This document shows positions 1 through 8,364 of a stretch of 64,000 nucleotides of DNA, in pieces. This DNA is from Phycisphaerales bacterium (lineage in GTDB: Bacteria > Planctomycetota > Phycisphaerae > Phycisphaerales > UBA1924). The stretch is taken from positions 22,838 to 86,837 of the forward strand of contig JARGPA010000016.1 in the NCBI GenBank assembly GCA_029213305.1, in the 5' to 3' direction. The notes under the pieces are model-generated. The model was not told where the DNA came from. It saw nothing but the letters and a program-made list of their open reading frames with translations, and ran no database searches. Made by a program: the position numbers and the translations under genes. Every line of letters starts with the position of its first letter. Within the stretch, counting starts at the first letter, position 1.

Positions 1-1509
1 CATGATAATGGCACTGCAGGAAATGGGTCCTCCGCCCCACCACTCCCAACTGCTCGTCAGCAGGGTTACCAGATGCATGCATACATGCTCATGCGCCCTG
101 GACGAGCAATCGTTTATCACAACTCACGAGGAGTCCCTCGTAGTGGCGGCTTCCACCCTCGTGAAGGTTCCCCTTCTGCACTTGGATGGGACCCAATAAC
201 TCAATCATTCGACGATACAATTACAACGCTCGTTCAACTCCGAAACCAAATCGGATATGGACAGTACTTCCCACTCAACGGTAATGTCAGCGATGTCCTC
301 GTCTACGAACGAGCATTCAACGGACAAGCGAACTGTCTCGTCGCAGTCAATGATCGCTTTGATTCCGGCGTGCGATCAGTCACTGTTTCAACGCAGTACC
401 CACAGGGAACTCGTTTGCATGAGATGACAGGGAATGCTGCTGATCCTGAGATTGACCCTTCTAACAGCATCCCTGAGACAATCGTCGTTGGCGCAGGGGG
501 GACAGTGAATCTTATCGTGCCAAATAATAAAACCGGTAGCGTAGAGCATGGCAAAGGGTATGTCATCTACAGTGAATCACTACCAAATGCAGATGTCACC
601 TTCATTGGTGAAGATTCCACGATTGATCCAGATCCAACGAGCTTCCCTGACTTCCTTCAACGACTCAACAACGCAAGCGTCATCACAAGTGATTCATTTG
701 AAATCCGCGTCCAAACAACCGCGGGTGATGCGCTCGATCCGAACACTGATGACAACGCACTCTTCGCATTCGATCAGCGCAATACTGATTCGAATGGGAA
801 TGGATCTATTGATATCCCAACTACATCTTCAGTAATCGGCGGATACGAAAACTTTGAAACAGTCAATGCTCCTTTATTCGGTTCAGGAAGTTCATTCGGT
901 CTTTATCGTCAATCAATCGATGCGACCCAAATGAGCGAAGGATACCACTACCTGAGTGTGATCGTGTTCCGTCATCGCAACGCGGGAACAACACCAATCT
1001 TCCGAGAAGTCCGAAAGGTTGTATATATTGATCGACTCGAACCAGAGATTGAACTCGAACAAGCTGGGATGACATTTGATGTGAATCGTCCGCAGTTTAC
1101 TGTCAACTTGTTAGATCGGACTGCAAAACAGATCCATATGTTCTTGAATCTAGATGACGGGATTGACCCACTCACACTTGTAGGGAGTGCAAACCAAGTA
1201 ATCCCTTACGATCGATACATCTATAACTACAGCTTTGACAATGTTCTGGAAGAAGGCGAAAATACCGTGACCGTTGTTGCAATCGAGGATTCTGGAAATG
1301 CTCGAATCCTCAATGAATCTGTGTTTCTTGATACAGGATTGTGTGCGGCAGATATCAATGGCGATGGCGCATTAAACTTCTTCGATGTTTCTGCATTCTT
1401 GAGCTCATTCTCAGCAAATGACCCGGCAGCTGACTTCAACGGCGACGGACAGTTTAACTTCTTCGATGTTTCTGATTTCCTAAGTGAGTTTGCAGCAGGT
1501 TGCCCCTAA
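1..1509 (+). CDS. GH13 alpha-amylase-like secreted protein with C-terminal GC-type dockerin (5' truncated)
   Basis: The reading frame is open from the first base, so the start lies upstream of the window. The first visible residues (HDNGTAGNGS, then a PLPTARQQGYQMHAYMLMRPG-like stretch and AIVYHN) resemble the end of a GH13 alpha-amylase barrel, where the conserved region IV histidine-aspartate lies; LVQLRNQIGYGQYFP and LVYERAFNGQANCLVAVNDR match the barrel end and C-terminal beta domain. A long beta-rich region with no family I recognise follows. The last ~54 residues carry two DxNGDGxxNFFDVSxFL units and end in GCP, a GC-type dockerin. Inference: an exported glucan-degrading or binding enzyme. 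Most catalytic residues lie outside the window, so activity cannot be judged. Confidence 0.8.
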   Translation, partial: HDNGTAGNGSSAPPLPTARQQGYQMHAYMLMRPGRAIVYHNSRGVPRSGGFHPREGSPSALGWDPITQSFDDTITTLVQLRNQIGYGQYFPLNGNVSDVLVYERAFNGQANCLVAVNDRFDSGVRSVTVSTQYPQGTRLHEMTGNAADPEIDPSNSIPETIVVGAGGTVNLIVPNNKTGSVEHGKGYVIYSESLPNADVTFIGEDSTIDPDPTSFPDFLQRLNNASVITSDSFEIRVQTTAGDALDPNTDDNALFAFDQRNTDSNGNGSIDIPTTSSVIGGYENFETVNAPLFGSGSSFGLYRQSIDATQMSEGYHYLSVIVFRHRNAGTTPIFREVRKVVYIDRLEPEIELEQAGMTFDVNRPQFTVNLLDRTAKQIHMFLNLDDGIDPLTLVGSANQVIPYDRYIYNYSFDNVLEEGENTVTVVAIEDSGNARILNESVFLDTGLCAADINGDGALNFFDVSAFLSSFSANDPAADFNGDGQFNFFDVSDFLSEFAAGCP

Positions 1510-1529
1510 TACTCAATGATGATTTCATG

Positions 1530-1558
1530 AAAAAACACCCCGCGAAGGGGTGTTTTTT
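1530..1558. terminator. Bidirectional rho-independent terminator
   Basis: A perfect 12-bp inverted repeat (AAAAAACACCCC / GGGGTGTTTTTT) with a 5-nt loop. It has T-runs on both strands and lies between the convergent amylase-like gene and the membrane protein gene, so it can serve both. Confidence 0.9.
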
Positions 1559-1613
1559 AATTTGATATTGGTATCAGATTACTGTTCGTACTGAACTGTG
1601 AAAATGAATGCAC

Positions 1614-2228
1614 TCAATAGATGCCTTCATCGCCGCCTGTAATTTGCTCAGGCTTCGTCTTTATCAATCCGAACCAGATTAAGTAGAACAGAGGAATCCC
1701 AACTCCTAATCCTATCCCGAGTGTCAATCCAACAATCAACCCAATCTGAGAAGCAGGGTTTTGTGAAGGGTCCATCCCGGCGGCCATCGGGTTGTTTGGA
1801 AAATCCTTCGCCCATTGTTCGTTGAGTGCCGCTTTATTAAACTGATTCAACATACTCCAAATTGTGATTGGAATAGCAATCATTGCATATGTTAAATGCA
1901 TTGGACGAGTCACCGGCCTGCGTGTAACTGCAGCAATACCAGAGAAGAGTAACAGAGTGCTCAAGAGCAAACCTGTGCCGCCGATTATGAAATCGGTCGC
2001 TGTTACAGTCATCCCATAAGGGACTGGATCCCCTTCTAATGCAGCTTCCATAAACTTGGGAGCGAGCGGTGCCATTGCAAGCCCAATCCCGCCGCAAGTT
2101 AATCCCAACGAAGCGATAACAATACTGATCACCCCAATGACCTTTGGCCATTTGGGGAGCTGCTCTAAATCAATCGGATCCCATTGATCGTTCTCGTGTG
2201 TCTGTGTTTCTTGTTGATCGTAATCCAT
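1614..2228 (-). CDS. Small polytopic membrane protein of unknown function
   Basis: A 204-residue protein starting at ATG 2228; AGGGG lies 7 nt upstream, so this is preferred over the TTG codon just before it. The first ~30 residues are polar and acid-rich, followed by LPKWPKVIGVISIVIASLG, which opens the first of about four hydrophobic segments (near residues 30-55, 80-100, 110-130 and 165-190). No catalytic motif is visible. Similar four-helix proteins with an LPKWPK-like lead-in are, to my recollection, common in planctomycetes, but I do not know a function. It follows pheS on the same strand at 40 nt and could be co-transcribed. Confidence 0.75.
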   Translation of the reverse strand: MDYDQQETQTHENDQWDPIDLEQLPKWPKVIGVISIVIASLGLTCGGIGLAMAPLAPKFMEAALEGDPVPYGMTVTATDFIIGGTGLLLSTLLLFSGIAAVTRRPVTRPMHLTYAMIAIPITIWSMLNQFNKAALNEQWAKDFPNNPMAAGMDPSQNPASQIGLIVGLTLGIGLGVGIPLFYLIWFGLIKTKPEQITGGDEGIY

Positions 2229-2268
2229 CAAATACCCCTTCCTAGAGAAGAATTATACATTGATATTG

Positions 2269-3306
2269 CTAGACCCGTTGTAAGAATCGCACATCATTCT
2301 CAAACAGCATTCGAATGTCGGGGATTCCATACTTTCCCATTGCGATTCGTTCAATTCCGAATCCAAACGCAAACCCTGTCCACTCTTCAGGATCAATCCC
2401 ACAAGCTGTAAGCACATTAGGATCTACCATTCCGCAACCACCGAGTTCAATCCAGGATGGCTCAGAACCAGGCTTGAGCGCAATCATCATATCAAACTCT
2501 GCACTTGGTTCCGTAAACGGGAAGAAGCTCGGGCGCAATCGCACATCAGCGTCTTCTCCAAAGTATGCACGAGCAAACTGAAGTAATGTACTCATCAAAT
2601 CCGACATTGATACATCACGATCGATGTACAAACCCTCGATCTGATGGAACATAAAACTGTGCGTTGCATCAACAGTGTCCGGGCGATAAACTCGTCCAGG
2701 AGATACGATCTTGATAGGCGGCCCCCAACCTTTCGCAGCAGCATCTTCCATCGTGCGGATTTGGACAGTCGAAGTTTGACTCCGCAACATGCGAGGCGTG
2801 TCCACTTTACTCGGATCATCAACATAGAAGTTATCAATCGGATCACGCGCGGGGTGCGCAGCTGGGATATTGAGTTTTGTAAAGTTGTGATCTTCATCTT
2901 CGAGTTCAGGGCCCTGAGCGACTTCAAATCCAAGTCGTGCAAAAATCTCTACTAACTCTCCTCGAACACGTGTGATGATGTGCTCGCGGCCCAAAGTGTG
3001 ACTGTCGATAATCCCAGGTTCAGTGAGATCAATACTTGGTCCGGTAGATCCCGCTTGAGCTCCACCTTTGAGTGAAGACTGTTTCTCTTTGAATCCAGAT
3101 TCAAGAGCAGTTTTCACTTCATTGAGTCGTTTACCAACAGCTGCTTTGTCTTCTTTGGAAACATCCTTCATCATCGGCATCACGCCGCGAATCTTTCCTT
3201 TGGTTCCAATGTACGAGACACGCCACGATTCCAAACTTGGAGCGTCTTCGATTGATGCAAGTTCAGTGAGTCCTGCCGATTCAATTTCGTTGAGTGCATT
3301 AAGCAT
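2269..3306 (-). CDS. pheS: Phenylalanine--tRNA ligase alpha subunit
   Basis: Charges tRNA-Phe with phenylalanine in the cytoplasm as the alpha subunit of the (alpha-beta)2 enzyme. The 345 residues begin with the N-terminal coiled-coil region (GTKGKIRGVMPMMKDV around residue 35) and continue into the class II catalytic core: motif 2 near residues 205-230 (GRVYRPDTVDATHSFMFHQ) and motif 3 near 310-330 (GFAFGFGIERIAMGKYGIPD). Length is normal. The partner pheT is not in the window; here pheS sits downstream of the ribosomal cluster, separated from rplQ by a terminator, so it probably has its own promoter. Confidence 0.97.
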   Translation of the reverse strand: MLNALNEIESAGLTELASIEDAPSLESWRVSYIGTKGKIRGVMPMMKDVSKEDKAAVGKRLNEVKTALESGFKEKQSSLKGGAQAGSTGPSIDLTEPGIIDSHTLGREHIITRVRGELVEIFARLGFEVAQGPELEDEDHNFTKLNIPAAHPARDPIDNFYVDDPSKVDTPRMLRSQTSTVQIRTMEDAAAKGWGPPIKIVSPGRVYRPDTVDATHSFMFHQIEGLYIDRDVSMSDLMSTLLQFARAYFGEDADVRLRPSFFPFTEPSAEFDMMIALKPGSEPSWIELGGCGMVDPNVLTACGIDPEEWTGFAFGFGIERIAMGKYGIPDIRMLFENDVRFLQRV

Positions 3307-3391
3307 AATGAATTATAGTTCCATCTCGCTCTGTCGTATGTTTGAAGTTTACAACTTCTAAAAAAATTCTCGTTCATATTCTAATAGACAC

Positions 3392-3423
3392 AAAAAACCT
3401 CGCCAAGAATCTCGGCGAGGTTT
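3392..3423 (-). terminator. Terminator at the end of the ribosomal protein cluster
   Basis: Perfect 10-bp inverted repeat (AAACCTCGCC / GGCGAGGTTT, arms 3395-3404 and 3414-3423) with a 9-nt loop. On the minus strand the stem runs into a T-run. It lies just after the rplQ stop and separates the cluster from pheS. Confidence 0.9.
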
Positions 3424-3450
3424 GATATAGTTTTTAAATCTACATGTAGA

Positions 3451-4110
3451 TTACTCGTCAGAGGAATCTTCATTTGCTTCAGCAGCAGGTGTTTCAGCCT
3501 TTGTAGTTTCCTTACGAAGCTTTGCAGCAAACGCAGTTCGCTTGTCCGCTTGGCGACGACGACCTGATGGATGTCCACCGATTTCTGGTCCTTCTTCGTT
3601 ACCTACAAACTGAATCACACACAACTCTGTACCATCACCGAGACGGTGACGACCAAGACGCACGATACGGGTGTATCCGCCAGCGCGATCTTCAAAGCGT
3701 GGTGCAACATTCTCAAAGATATGGCGCACAAGCTTTGGAGCTTTACGGAGTTCACCGTAACGGTTGCGTTCGATCGAATCAACATCAGGGATATCGAAGA
3801 ATCCTTCGACAAACTCGCGTTGTTCTTCAACTGATTCTCGTTGTTGCTCAGTTGCATTCTTTGCGATGTATGACCACGCGAAAGCGTTGCGGTCACGCCC
3901 GAGCATTGAGATCACGCGACGGCGTGCGTGCATATCGCCACGCTTTGCCTTGGTTACGATCTTCTCAACGAACGGTTGCAAAGCCTTTGCTTTAGGAATC
4001 GTTGTTGTAATTTGACCATGCTCAAAGAGGCTTGCAGCCATATTCCGAAGCATCGCTTCGCGGTGAGCAGTAGTTCTTCCTAACTTAAAGCCGGCTTTCC
4101 GATGACGCAT
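3451..4110 (-). CDS. rplQ: 50S ribosomal protein L17 (bL17), enlarged
   Basis: Structural protein of the large subunit near the peptide exit tunnel. The N-terminus MRHRKAGFKLGRTTAHREAMLRNM and the segment FENVAPRFEDRAGGYTRIVRLG are diagnostic of bL17. At 219 residues it is far longer than the usual ~115-130. About 50 extra residues (roughly 75-125, containing FFDIPDVDSIERNRYGEL) interrupt the core before the conserved APRF segment, and an Ala/Glu-rich acidic tail of ~45 residues ends in EANEDSSDE. Last gene of the cluster, 83 nt after rpoA, followed by a terminator. Confidence 0.95.
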   Translation of the reverse strand: MRHRKAGFKLGRTTAHREAMLRNMAASLFEHGQITTTIPKAKALQPFVEKIVTKAKRGDMHARRRVISMLGRDRNAFAWSYIAKNATEQQRESVEEQREFVEGFFDIPDVDSIERNRYGELRKAPKLVRHIFENVAPRFEDRAGGYTRIVRLGRHRLGDGTELCVIQFVGNEEGPEIGGHPSGRRRQADKRTAFAAKLRKETTKAETPAAEANEDSSDE

Positions 4111-4193
4111 GGCTTTATCCCTTCATGTATGATGCTTCACAGCATCAAAGTACTTAAAATCTCTCCGAGATCGATCAACTGATCGAAATCGGT

Positions 4194-5204
4194 TTAGTGC
4201 ATTCCACCTGAAGCGTTGTATCCTTCTGGGAGTTCAACACCGAGGTCCAAATCAATATCAAGAAGCTTTCGCTTCACTTCACGCAATGAGGTTCGTCCGA
4301 ATGAGCGAAGCTTGAGAAGCTCAGGCTCTGATTTCGTAACGAGTTGTGCAACAGTATCAATCCGTGCGGATTCCAAACAGTTGGATGCACGAACAGAAAG
4401 ATCGAGTTGCTCGATAGGCATGTTGAGCTTGCGGATCAACTCTTCGTCGACTCCTGCAGCCGCTGCAGCATTCTCTGAAACTCGCTCTTCTCCAATATTG
4501 AAGTATTGAACGAATGGGTTGAGATGCTTACGCATGATCTTGGCACCTTCAACAAGCGCCATTTCTGGAGTGACAGTACCGTCAGTCCAGATTTCCATGG
4601 TCAGCTTGTCGTAGTTGGTTTTCATACCAACGCGAGTGTCTTCCACATGGTAACGAACACGCTGAACAGGTGAGTAGATCGCGTCAACTGGGATGACACC
4701 GATCTCTTGATCTTCGTTGCGACCGTATTGCTCAGAAGCAGGAACATATCCACGGCCTTTACCGACATGGATCTCCATCTCGAATGGGATCTCTTCTGTC
4801 AGTGTTGCAATGACTAAGTCTTTGTTCACGATTGTAATGTTGGTGTCAGCTTCGATCAGATCAGCAGTGACTTCACCAGGTCCCTGAGCTGCGAGCTTCA
4901 TAACACGAGGCTCATCACCTTCGAGTTTTACAATCAAGTTCTTAATGTTGAGAACAATGTCAGTGGTGTCTTCAAGAACACCTGGGAGACTTGTGAACTC
5001 GTGCTCTACGCCTTTGATCTTGATCGCGGTAACCGAAGCACCTTCGAGCGACGAGAGCAAAATACGACGGAGCGAGTTCCCGATTGTTGTACCCATTCCT
5101 CGTTCGAATGGTTCAACAGATAACCGACCGAATGTATCGTCGGTAAACTTAGGATCGGGAACAACCTTTGATGGTAACTCTAAACCACGCCAGCGGACTC
5201 GCAT
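4194..5204 (-). CDS. rpoA: DNA-directed RNA polymerase alpha subunit
   Basis: Scaffold for RNA polymerase assembly and contact point for regulators and UP elements. The 336 residues have the N-terminal dimerisation domain (FERGMGTTIGNSLRRILLSSL near residues 33-53) and the C-terminal domain (QLDLSVRASNCLESARIDTVAQL, then LRSFGRTSLREVKRKL). The DNA-contacting arginine of the SVR motif is present. AGGAG precedes the ATG. The usual rpsD between rpsK and rpoA is missing; instead a 214-nt spacer with a terminator-like hairpin precedes rpoA, so it may have its own promoter. Confidence 0.98.
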   Translation of the reverse strand: MRVRWRGLELPSKVVPDPKFTDDTFGRLSVEPFERGMGTTIGNSLRRILLSSLEGASVTAIKIKGVEHEFTSLPGVLEDTTDIVLNIKNLIVKLEGDEPRVMKLAAQGPGEVTADLIEADTNITIVNKDLVIATLTEEIPFEMEIHVGKGRGYVPASEQYGRNEDQEIGVIPVDAIYSPVQRVRYHVEDTRVGMKTNYDKLTMEIWTDGTVTPEMALVEGAKIMRKHLNPFVQYFNIGEERVSENAAAAAGVDEELIRKLNMPIEQLDLSVRASNCLESARIDTVAQLVTKSEPELLKLRSFGRTSLREVKRKLLDIDLDLGVELPEGYNASGGMH

Positions 5205-5377
5205 GATGATTCTCCTAGGCAGGACGATTCTGGAATCGCCGTATGATCTTTACTTTCACCTTTGATCGATTCACAGATTCATTGCCCTGCCAACAACAAT
5301 GATCTTTCTATTCGAAAAAGGTACTACTTATTCTTACTGGGTTAGAAGCAAACAAATAGATCTTCAAACCACTTACG

Positions 5378-5408
5378 AAAAACACCCCGCACATGAATGT
5401 GTGAGGTG
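5378..5408 (-). terminator. Terminator or attenuator between rpsK and rpoA
   Basis: On the minus strand CACCTCACACA and TGTGCGGGGTG (arms 5398-5408 and 5383-5393) pair around a 4-nt loop, with one mismatch and one G-U pair, followed by UUUUU. It starts about 10 nt after the rpsK stop and probably reduces read-through into rpoA-rplQ. Confidence 0.75.
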
Positions 5409-5418
5409 CAAATGTTTA

Positions 5419-5796
5419 TTACACGCGACGTTTCTTCGAAGGGCGGCAACCATTGTGAGGAACAGGAGTGTGATCTTCGATCGCAGTCACTCTCAAACCG
5501 GTTGATGCAAGTCCTGATACTGCGTTTTCACGACCAGCGCCAGCGCCAGTGATCTTGACTTCGATTTCGTTCATCCCCATTTTGCGTACCTTTTGGCCGC
5601 ATTGTTCACCAGCTCTTGTCGCTGCGAACGGTGTGGATTTACGAGCACCTTTAAAACCGATGGTTCCTGCTGAGTCCCAAGCGAGAGTTTCGCCATTGGT
5701 ATCAGTAACGGTAATCAATGTATTGTTGTGAGTTGCTTTAATATGAGCAACACCGCGTACTACACCCTTACGAATTTTCTTCTGCTTCTTCGCCAT
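5419..5796 (-). CDS. rpsK: 30S ribosomal protein S11 (uS11)
   Basis: Platform protein of the small subunit, bordering the mRNA exit with S7. The 125-residue protein has the expected order: basic N-terminus (MAKKQKKIRKGV), AHIKATHNNTLITVTD, GFKGARKSTPFAA, and the conserved end DHTPVPHNGCRPSKKRRV. AGGAG lies ~9 nt before the ATG. It follows rpsM at 145 nt and is followed by a terminator-like hairpin before rpoA. Confidence 0.98.
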   Translation of the reverse strand: MAKKQKKIRKGVVRGVAHIKATHNNTLITVTDTNGETLAWDSAGTIGFKGARKSTPFAATRAGEQCGQKVRKMGMNEIEVKITGAGAGRENAVSGLASTGLRVTAIEDHTPVPHNGCRPSKKRRV

Positions 5797-5941
5797 TGAT
5801 CTTCGCTCCTATCGGTTCCACATTTCTTTGAGCGTTCAATGCTCAAAGCTGGAACCTTGCGATTATGTATAAACTTGTTCTAAACCTGTTTAACACGGAC
5901 TCAAACATTGAAACAATGTTGTGTCGATGATTAACAGGAAG

Positions 5942-6319
5942 TTATCCTTTAACGCCCTTCTTACCAGCAACAGTCTTCGCACGACCCTTACGAGTACGAG
6001 CATTACAGCGTGTTCGTTGACCGCGTGTTGGAAGACCAGCACGATGACGAGCACCTCGGTATGAGCGAATTTCGCGCAAACGCTGAATGTTCTGTTGCAC
6101 TTGACGACGAAGACCACCCTCTACGAGGTATGAACCGTCGACAATTGTGTTGAGGTTTGAAACTTCTGTTTCACTCAACTCGCTTGCGCGGGTTTCTGGA
6201 TTGATCTTTGCTTCTGCAAGAATCTCTGCGGCAAACTTGGGACCAATCCCATGGATGTACTGCAATGAGTAGTAGATCTTCTTACGATCGGGAATGTCAA
6301 CACCTGCGATACGGGGCAC
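5942..6319 (-). CDS. rpsM: 30S ribosomal protein S13 (uS13)
   Basis: Head protein of the small subunit that contacts the 50S subunit and P-site tRNA. I place the start at a GTG giving [20 protein letters not shown], the normal uS13 N-terminus, with CAGGAG 6-9 nt upstream; a longer frame of 17 extra residues is unlikely. The 125 residues end in the basic tail [20 protein letters not shown] (near the usual end). It lies between rpmJ and rpsK in conventional order. Confidence 0.97.
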   Translation of the reverse strand: MPRIAGVDIPDRKKIYYSLQYIHGIGPKFAAEILAEAKINPETRASELSETEVSNLNTIVDGSYLVEGGLRRQVQQNIQRLREIRSYRGARHRAGLPTRGQRTRCNARTRKGRAKTVAGKKGVKG

Positions 6320-6433
6320 TGCTTCGCTCCTGTCACCGGGTTCACCCCGGTACTTGTATTCGTTGCACACATTTATCTGGCGTGTGCGTTTACTTACACT
6401 TTACAATCCATTTGTCGAACGACAACAGGGCAA

Positions 6434-6550
6434 TTAGCCTTGACGCTGCTTAAAGCGTGGATTCTTCTTATTGATTACAAAGACTTTGCCTTTTCGACGA
6501 ACGATCTGGCAATCCTTTGAGCGGCGCTTTACGCTGGATGAAACCTTCAT
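6434..6550 (-). CDS. rpmJ: 50S ribosomal protein L36 (bL36)
   Basis: Small large-subunit protein of 38 residues starting [20 protein letters not shown] and ending [19 protein letters not shown] lies ~6 nt upstream of ATG 6550. Canonical bL36 has a zinc site of three cysteines and a histidine; only one cysteine (KDCQIV) and no histidine are visible, so this is the zinc-free form. It leads the rpmJ-rpsM-rpsK group and is preceded by tandem hairpins. Confidence 0.96.
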   Translation of the reverse strand: MKVSSSVKRRSKDCQIVRRKGKVFVINKKNPRFKQRQG

Positions 6551-6598
6551 CACAACTCTCCTGCCGCTCTTGCGGCCATCTGATACTTCCATTACCAA

Positions 6599-6650
6599 CC
6601 CGAATTTGCAAACCGCATTTTCGGGGCGTGGATGATAGGCATCATCCACG
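6599..6650 (-). promoter_or_regulatory. Tandem hairpins in the rpmJ leader
   Basis: Two adjacent stem-loops lie 49-100 nt upstream of the rpmJ start on the minus strand. The first to be transcribed (6627-6650) is a perfect 10-bp stem CGTGGATGAT / ATCATCCACG with a 4-nt loop; the second (6599-6625) pairs CCCGAA with TTCGGG, with an inner 3-bp TGC/GCA helix. Neither is followed by a T-run, so they look regulatory rather than terminating. Confidence 0.55.
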
Positions 6651-6810
6651 AATTAATCTCTTTAATTGACCCCCAGAACTACGCTGTGGATCGATTTTCT
6701 CCAATTTTTAGAGCTTTGGATGCTCATATTTTAATCGAATACTCATTTTTACTACCCCAACTTCTACCAGCCAGATGACCACTCACCCTTTGATATGTGA
6801 AAGGAGAAGA

Positions 6811-8184
6811 TTATTTAGTATCCGCAGCGTTCCCCATAAACCCGTCATAGTTTCTCATGAGTAGGTTTGCTTCGACTCGTTGTAGGAAGTCAAGAGCAAC
6901 AGAAACCACAATCAACAATCCGGTACCACCCAAGAACTGCGAGACTGTAAAGTCAATCCCAAGTTTGGAACTCGCGACCATCGGCAGGACTGCGATCACT
7001 GATAGGAACGCTGCACCGACATAAGTAATTCTTTCCATCACAGCTTCGAGGTATTCAGCAGTTCGGGGTCCAGGACGAAGACCCGGAATGAACGAACCAT
7101 GATCTCGAAGCTGTTTACTCATTTCCTCAGGATTGAACTGGACTGTAATCCAGAAGTAACTGAAGAAGTAAACCATTCCAATATAGAGCAGAATGTATGG
7201 ATACTGTCCCATCTGGAAACTAGAACTCAACCATTGGATTGAGTCGTAGTACCATCCCACATTGTTGCCAGATGCTTGCGCTGAGTCTGCGAGGAATCCA
7301 AACACAACTGATGGGAAGATCATCAACGAACTCGCGAAGATAATCGGCATCACACCGCCGTGATTTACACGCAGTGGAAGGTAGCTTTTTTGACCCCCGA
7401 AGACTCGTTTACCTCGAGAATGCTTCGCTTGTTGAACTGGAATTCTTCGTTGAGCAACAGTGAGCAGAACTGAACCTGCGACAACCATCACGAACAAACT
7501 GATGAGAAGGATCAAACCCATCCAACCCATCTTATTCGGGTCCTGTGGATCGAAACCACTGATCAAACTCGAAATCGCACCAGGCATACCAGTCAGGATA
7601 CCACCCATAATAATGAGTGAAACACCATTACCAATTCCGAATCTATCAATCTGTTCACCCAACCACATCAAGAAGATCGTACCCGCTGTCAGAGTCGCGA
7701 TACCCATGACCCACCAAAGTGGATTGTTTGCCCATTGTGAATAGACAAGTCCAGATTTGGAAATATATGTCAACCAACCAACTGCTTGGACAATACAAAG
7801 TCCAACGGTTACATACCTTGTCCATTCTTGGATTTTGGTTTGTCCTGTAGGACCTTCTTCTTTGAGCTTCTTAAGTTGAGGCGAGACTGACCCGAACAAC
7901 TGGAACACAATCGACGCAGTAATGTAAGGCATAATGCCCAGACCAAAGATCGTTGATTGTCCGAATGAACCACCTGAGAAGATCGCTACATATTGCATGA
8001 CCTTACCCGCAGCGCCGCCTGCAGCTGCTTGAGCTTGGAAGAACTCCGAGAGTGCACTCTGATCTACACCAGGTACAGGAATCCAGAAACCAATCCGATA
8101 CACGGCAAGCATCGCAAGCGTGAATAGGATTTTGTTCCGGAGTTCTTCGATCCGAAATACATTCGCGAGTGTCTTAAAAAACAT
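6811..8184 (-). CDS. secY: Preprotein translocase subunit SecY
   Basis: Channel-forming subunit of the SecYEG translocon in the inner membrane. I choose ATG 8184, giving MFFKTLANVFRIEELRNKIL, the usual SecY N-terminus; an in-frame start 57 nt upstream would add an atypical leader. The 457 residues contain about ten hydrophobic helices, the cytoplasmic-loop motif QRRIPVQQAKH, and FNPEEMSKQLRDHGSFIPGLRPG before the last helices. It follows rplO after a 180-nt spacer with two hairpins, and no adk or map follows. Confidence 0.97.
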   Translation of the reverse strand: MFFKTLANVFRIEELRNKILFTLAMLAVYRIGFWIPVPGVDQSALSEFFQAQAAAGGAAGKVMQYVAIFSGGSFGQSTIFGLGIMPYITASIVFQLFGSVSPQLKKLKEEGPTGQTKIQEWTRYVTVGLCIVQAVGWLTYISKSGLVYSQWANNPLWWVMGIATLTAGTIFLMWLGEQIDRFGIGNGVSLIIMGGILTGMPGAISSLISGFDPQDPNKMGWMGLILLISLFVMVVAGSVLLTVAQRRIPVQQAKHSRGKRVFGGQKSYLPLRVNHGGVMPIIFASSLMIFPSVVFGFLADSAQASGNNVGWYYDSIQWLSSSFQMGQYPYILLYIGMVYFFSYFWITVQFNPEEMSKQLRDHGSFIPGLRPGPRTAEYLEAVMERITYVGAAFLSVIAVLPMVASSKLGIDFTVSQFLGGTGLLIVVSVALDFLQRVEANLLMRNYDGFMGNAADTK

Positions 8185-8204
8185 CGTGTACAAGCTCCGA
8201 TTCA

Positions 8205-8222
8205 CGCAGGGATGACCCTGCG
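8205..8222 (-). promoter_or_regulatory. Hairpin just upstream of secY
   Basis: Perfect 7-bp stem (CGCAGGG / CCCTGCG) with a 4-nt loop, 20-38 nt upstream of the chosen secY start. Close enough to affect translation initiation; no T-run. Confidence 0.45.
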
Positions 8223-8262
8223 TTGGGGTCCTACAAATCAATTGACCCGGAATATTCGAGAA

Positions 8263-8328
8263 ACGCCGCGATCGATTTCTGTATCCGGGATCATAGTAAC
8301 CCTAGATTCAAACAATCGATCGCGGCGT
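8263..8328 (-). promoter_or_regulatory. 15-bp perfect inverted repeat between rplO and secY
   Basis: ACGCCGCGATCGATT at 8263-8277 is the exact reverse complement of 8314-8328, with 36 nt between. There is no T-run after either arm. In the minus-strand mRNA this would form a long stem between rplO and secY, together with the smaller hairpin next to secY. Confidence 0.6.
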
Positions 8329-8364
8329 CTGATTTCTATCAAGTTGGTTCAGTGAACAACTTGA

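Noticed and set aside
2..199. 65-residue frame at the window edge
   Set aside because: It overlaps the open amylase-like frame, which shows GH13 motifs in its own frame.
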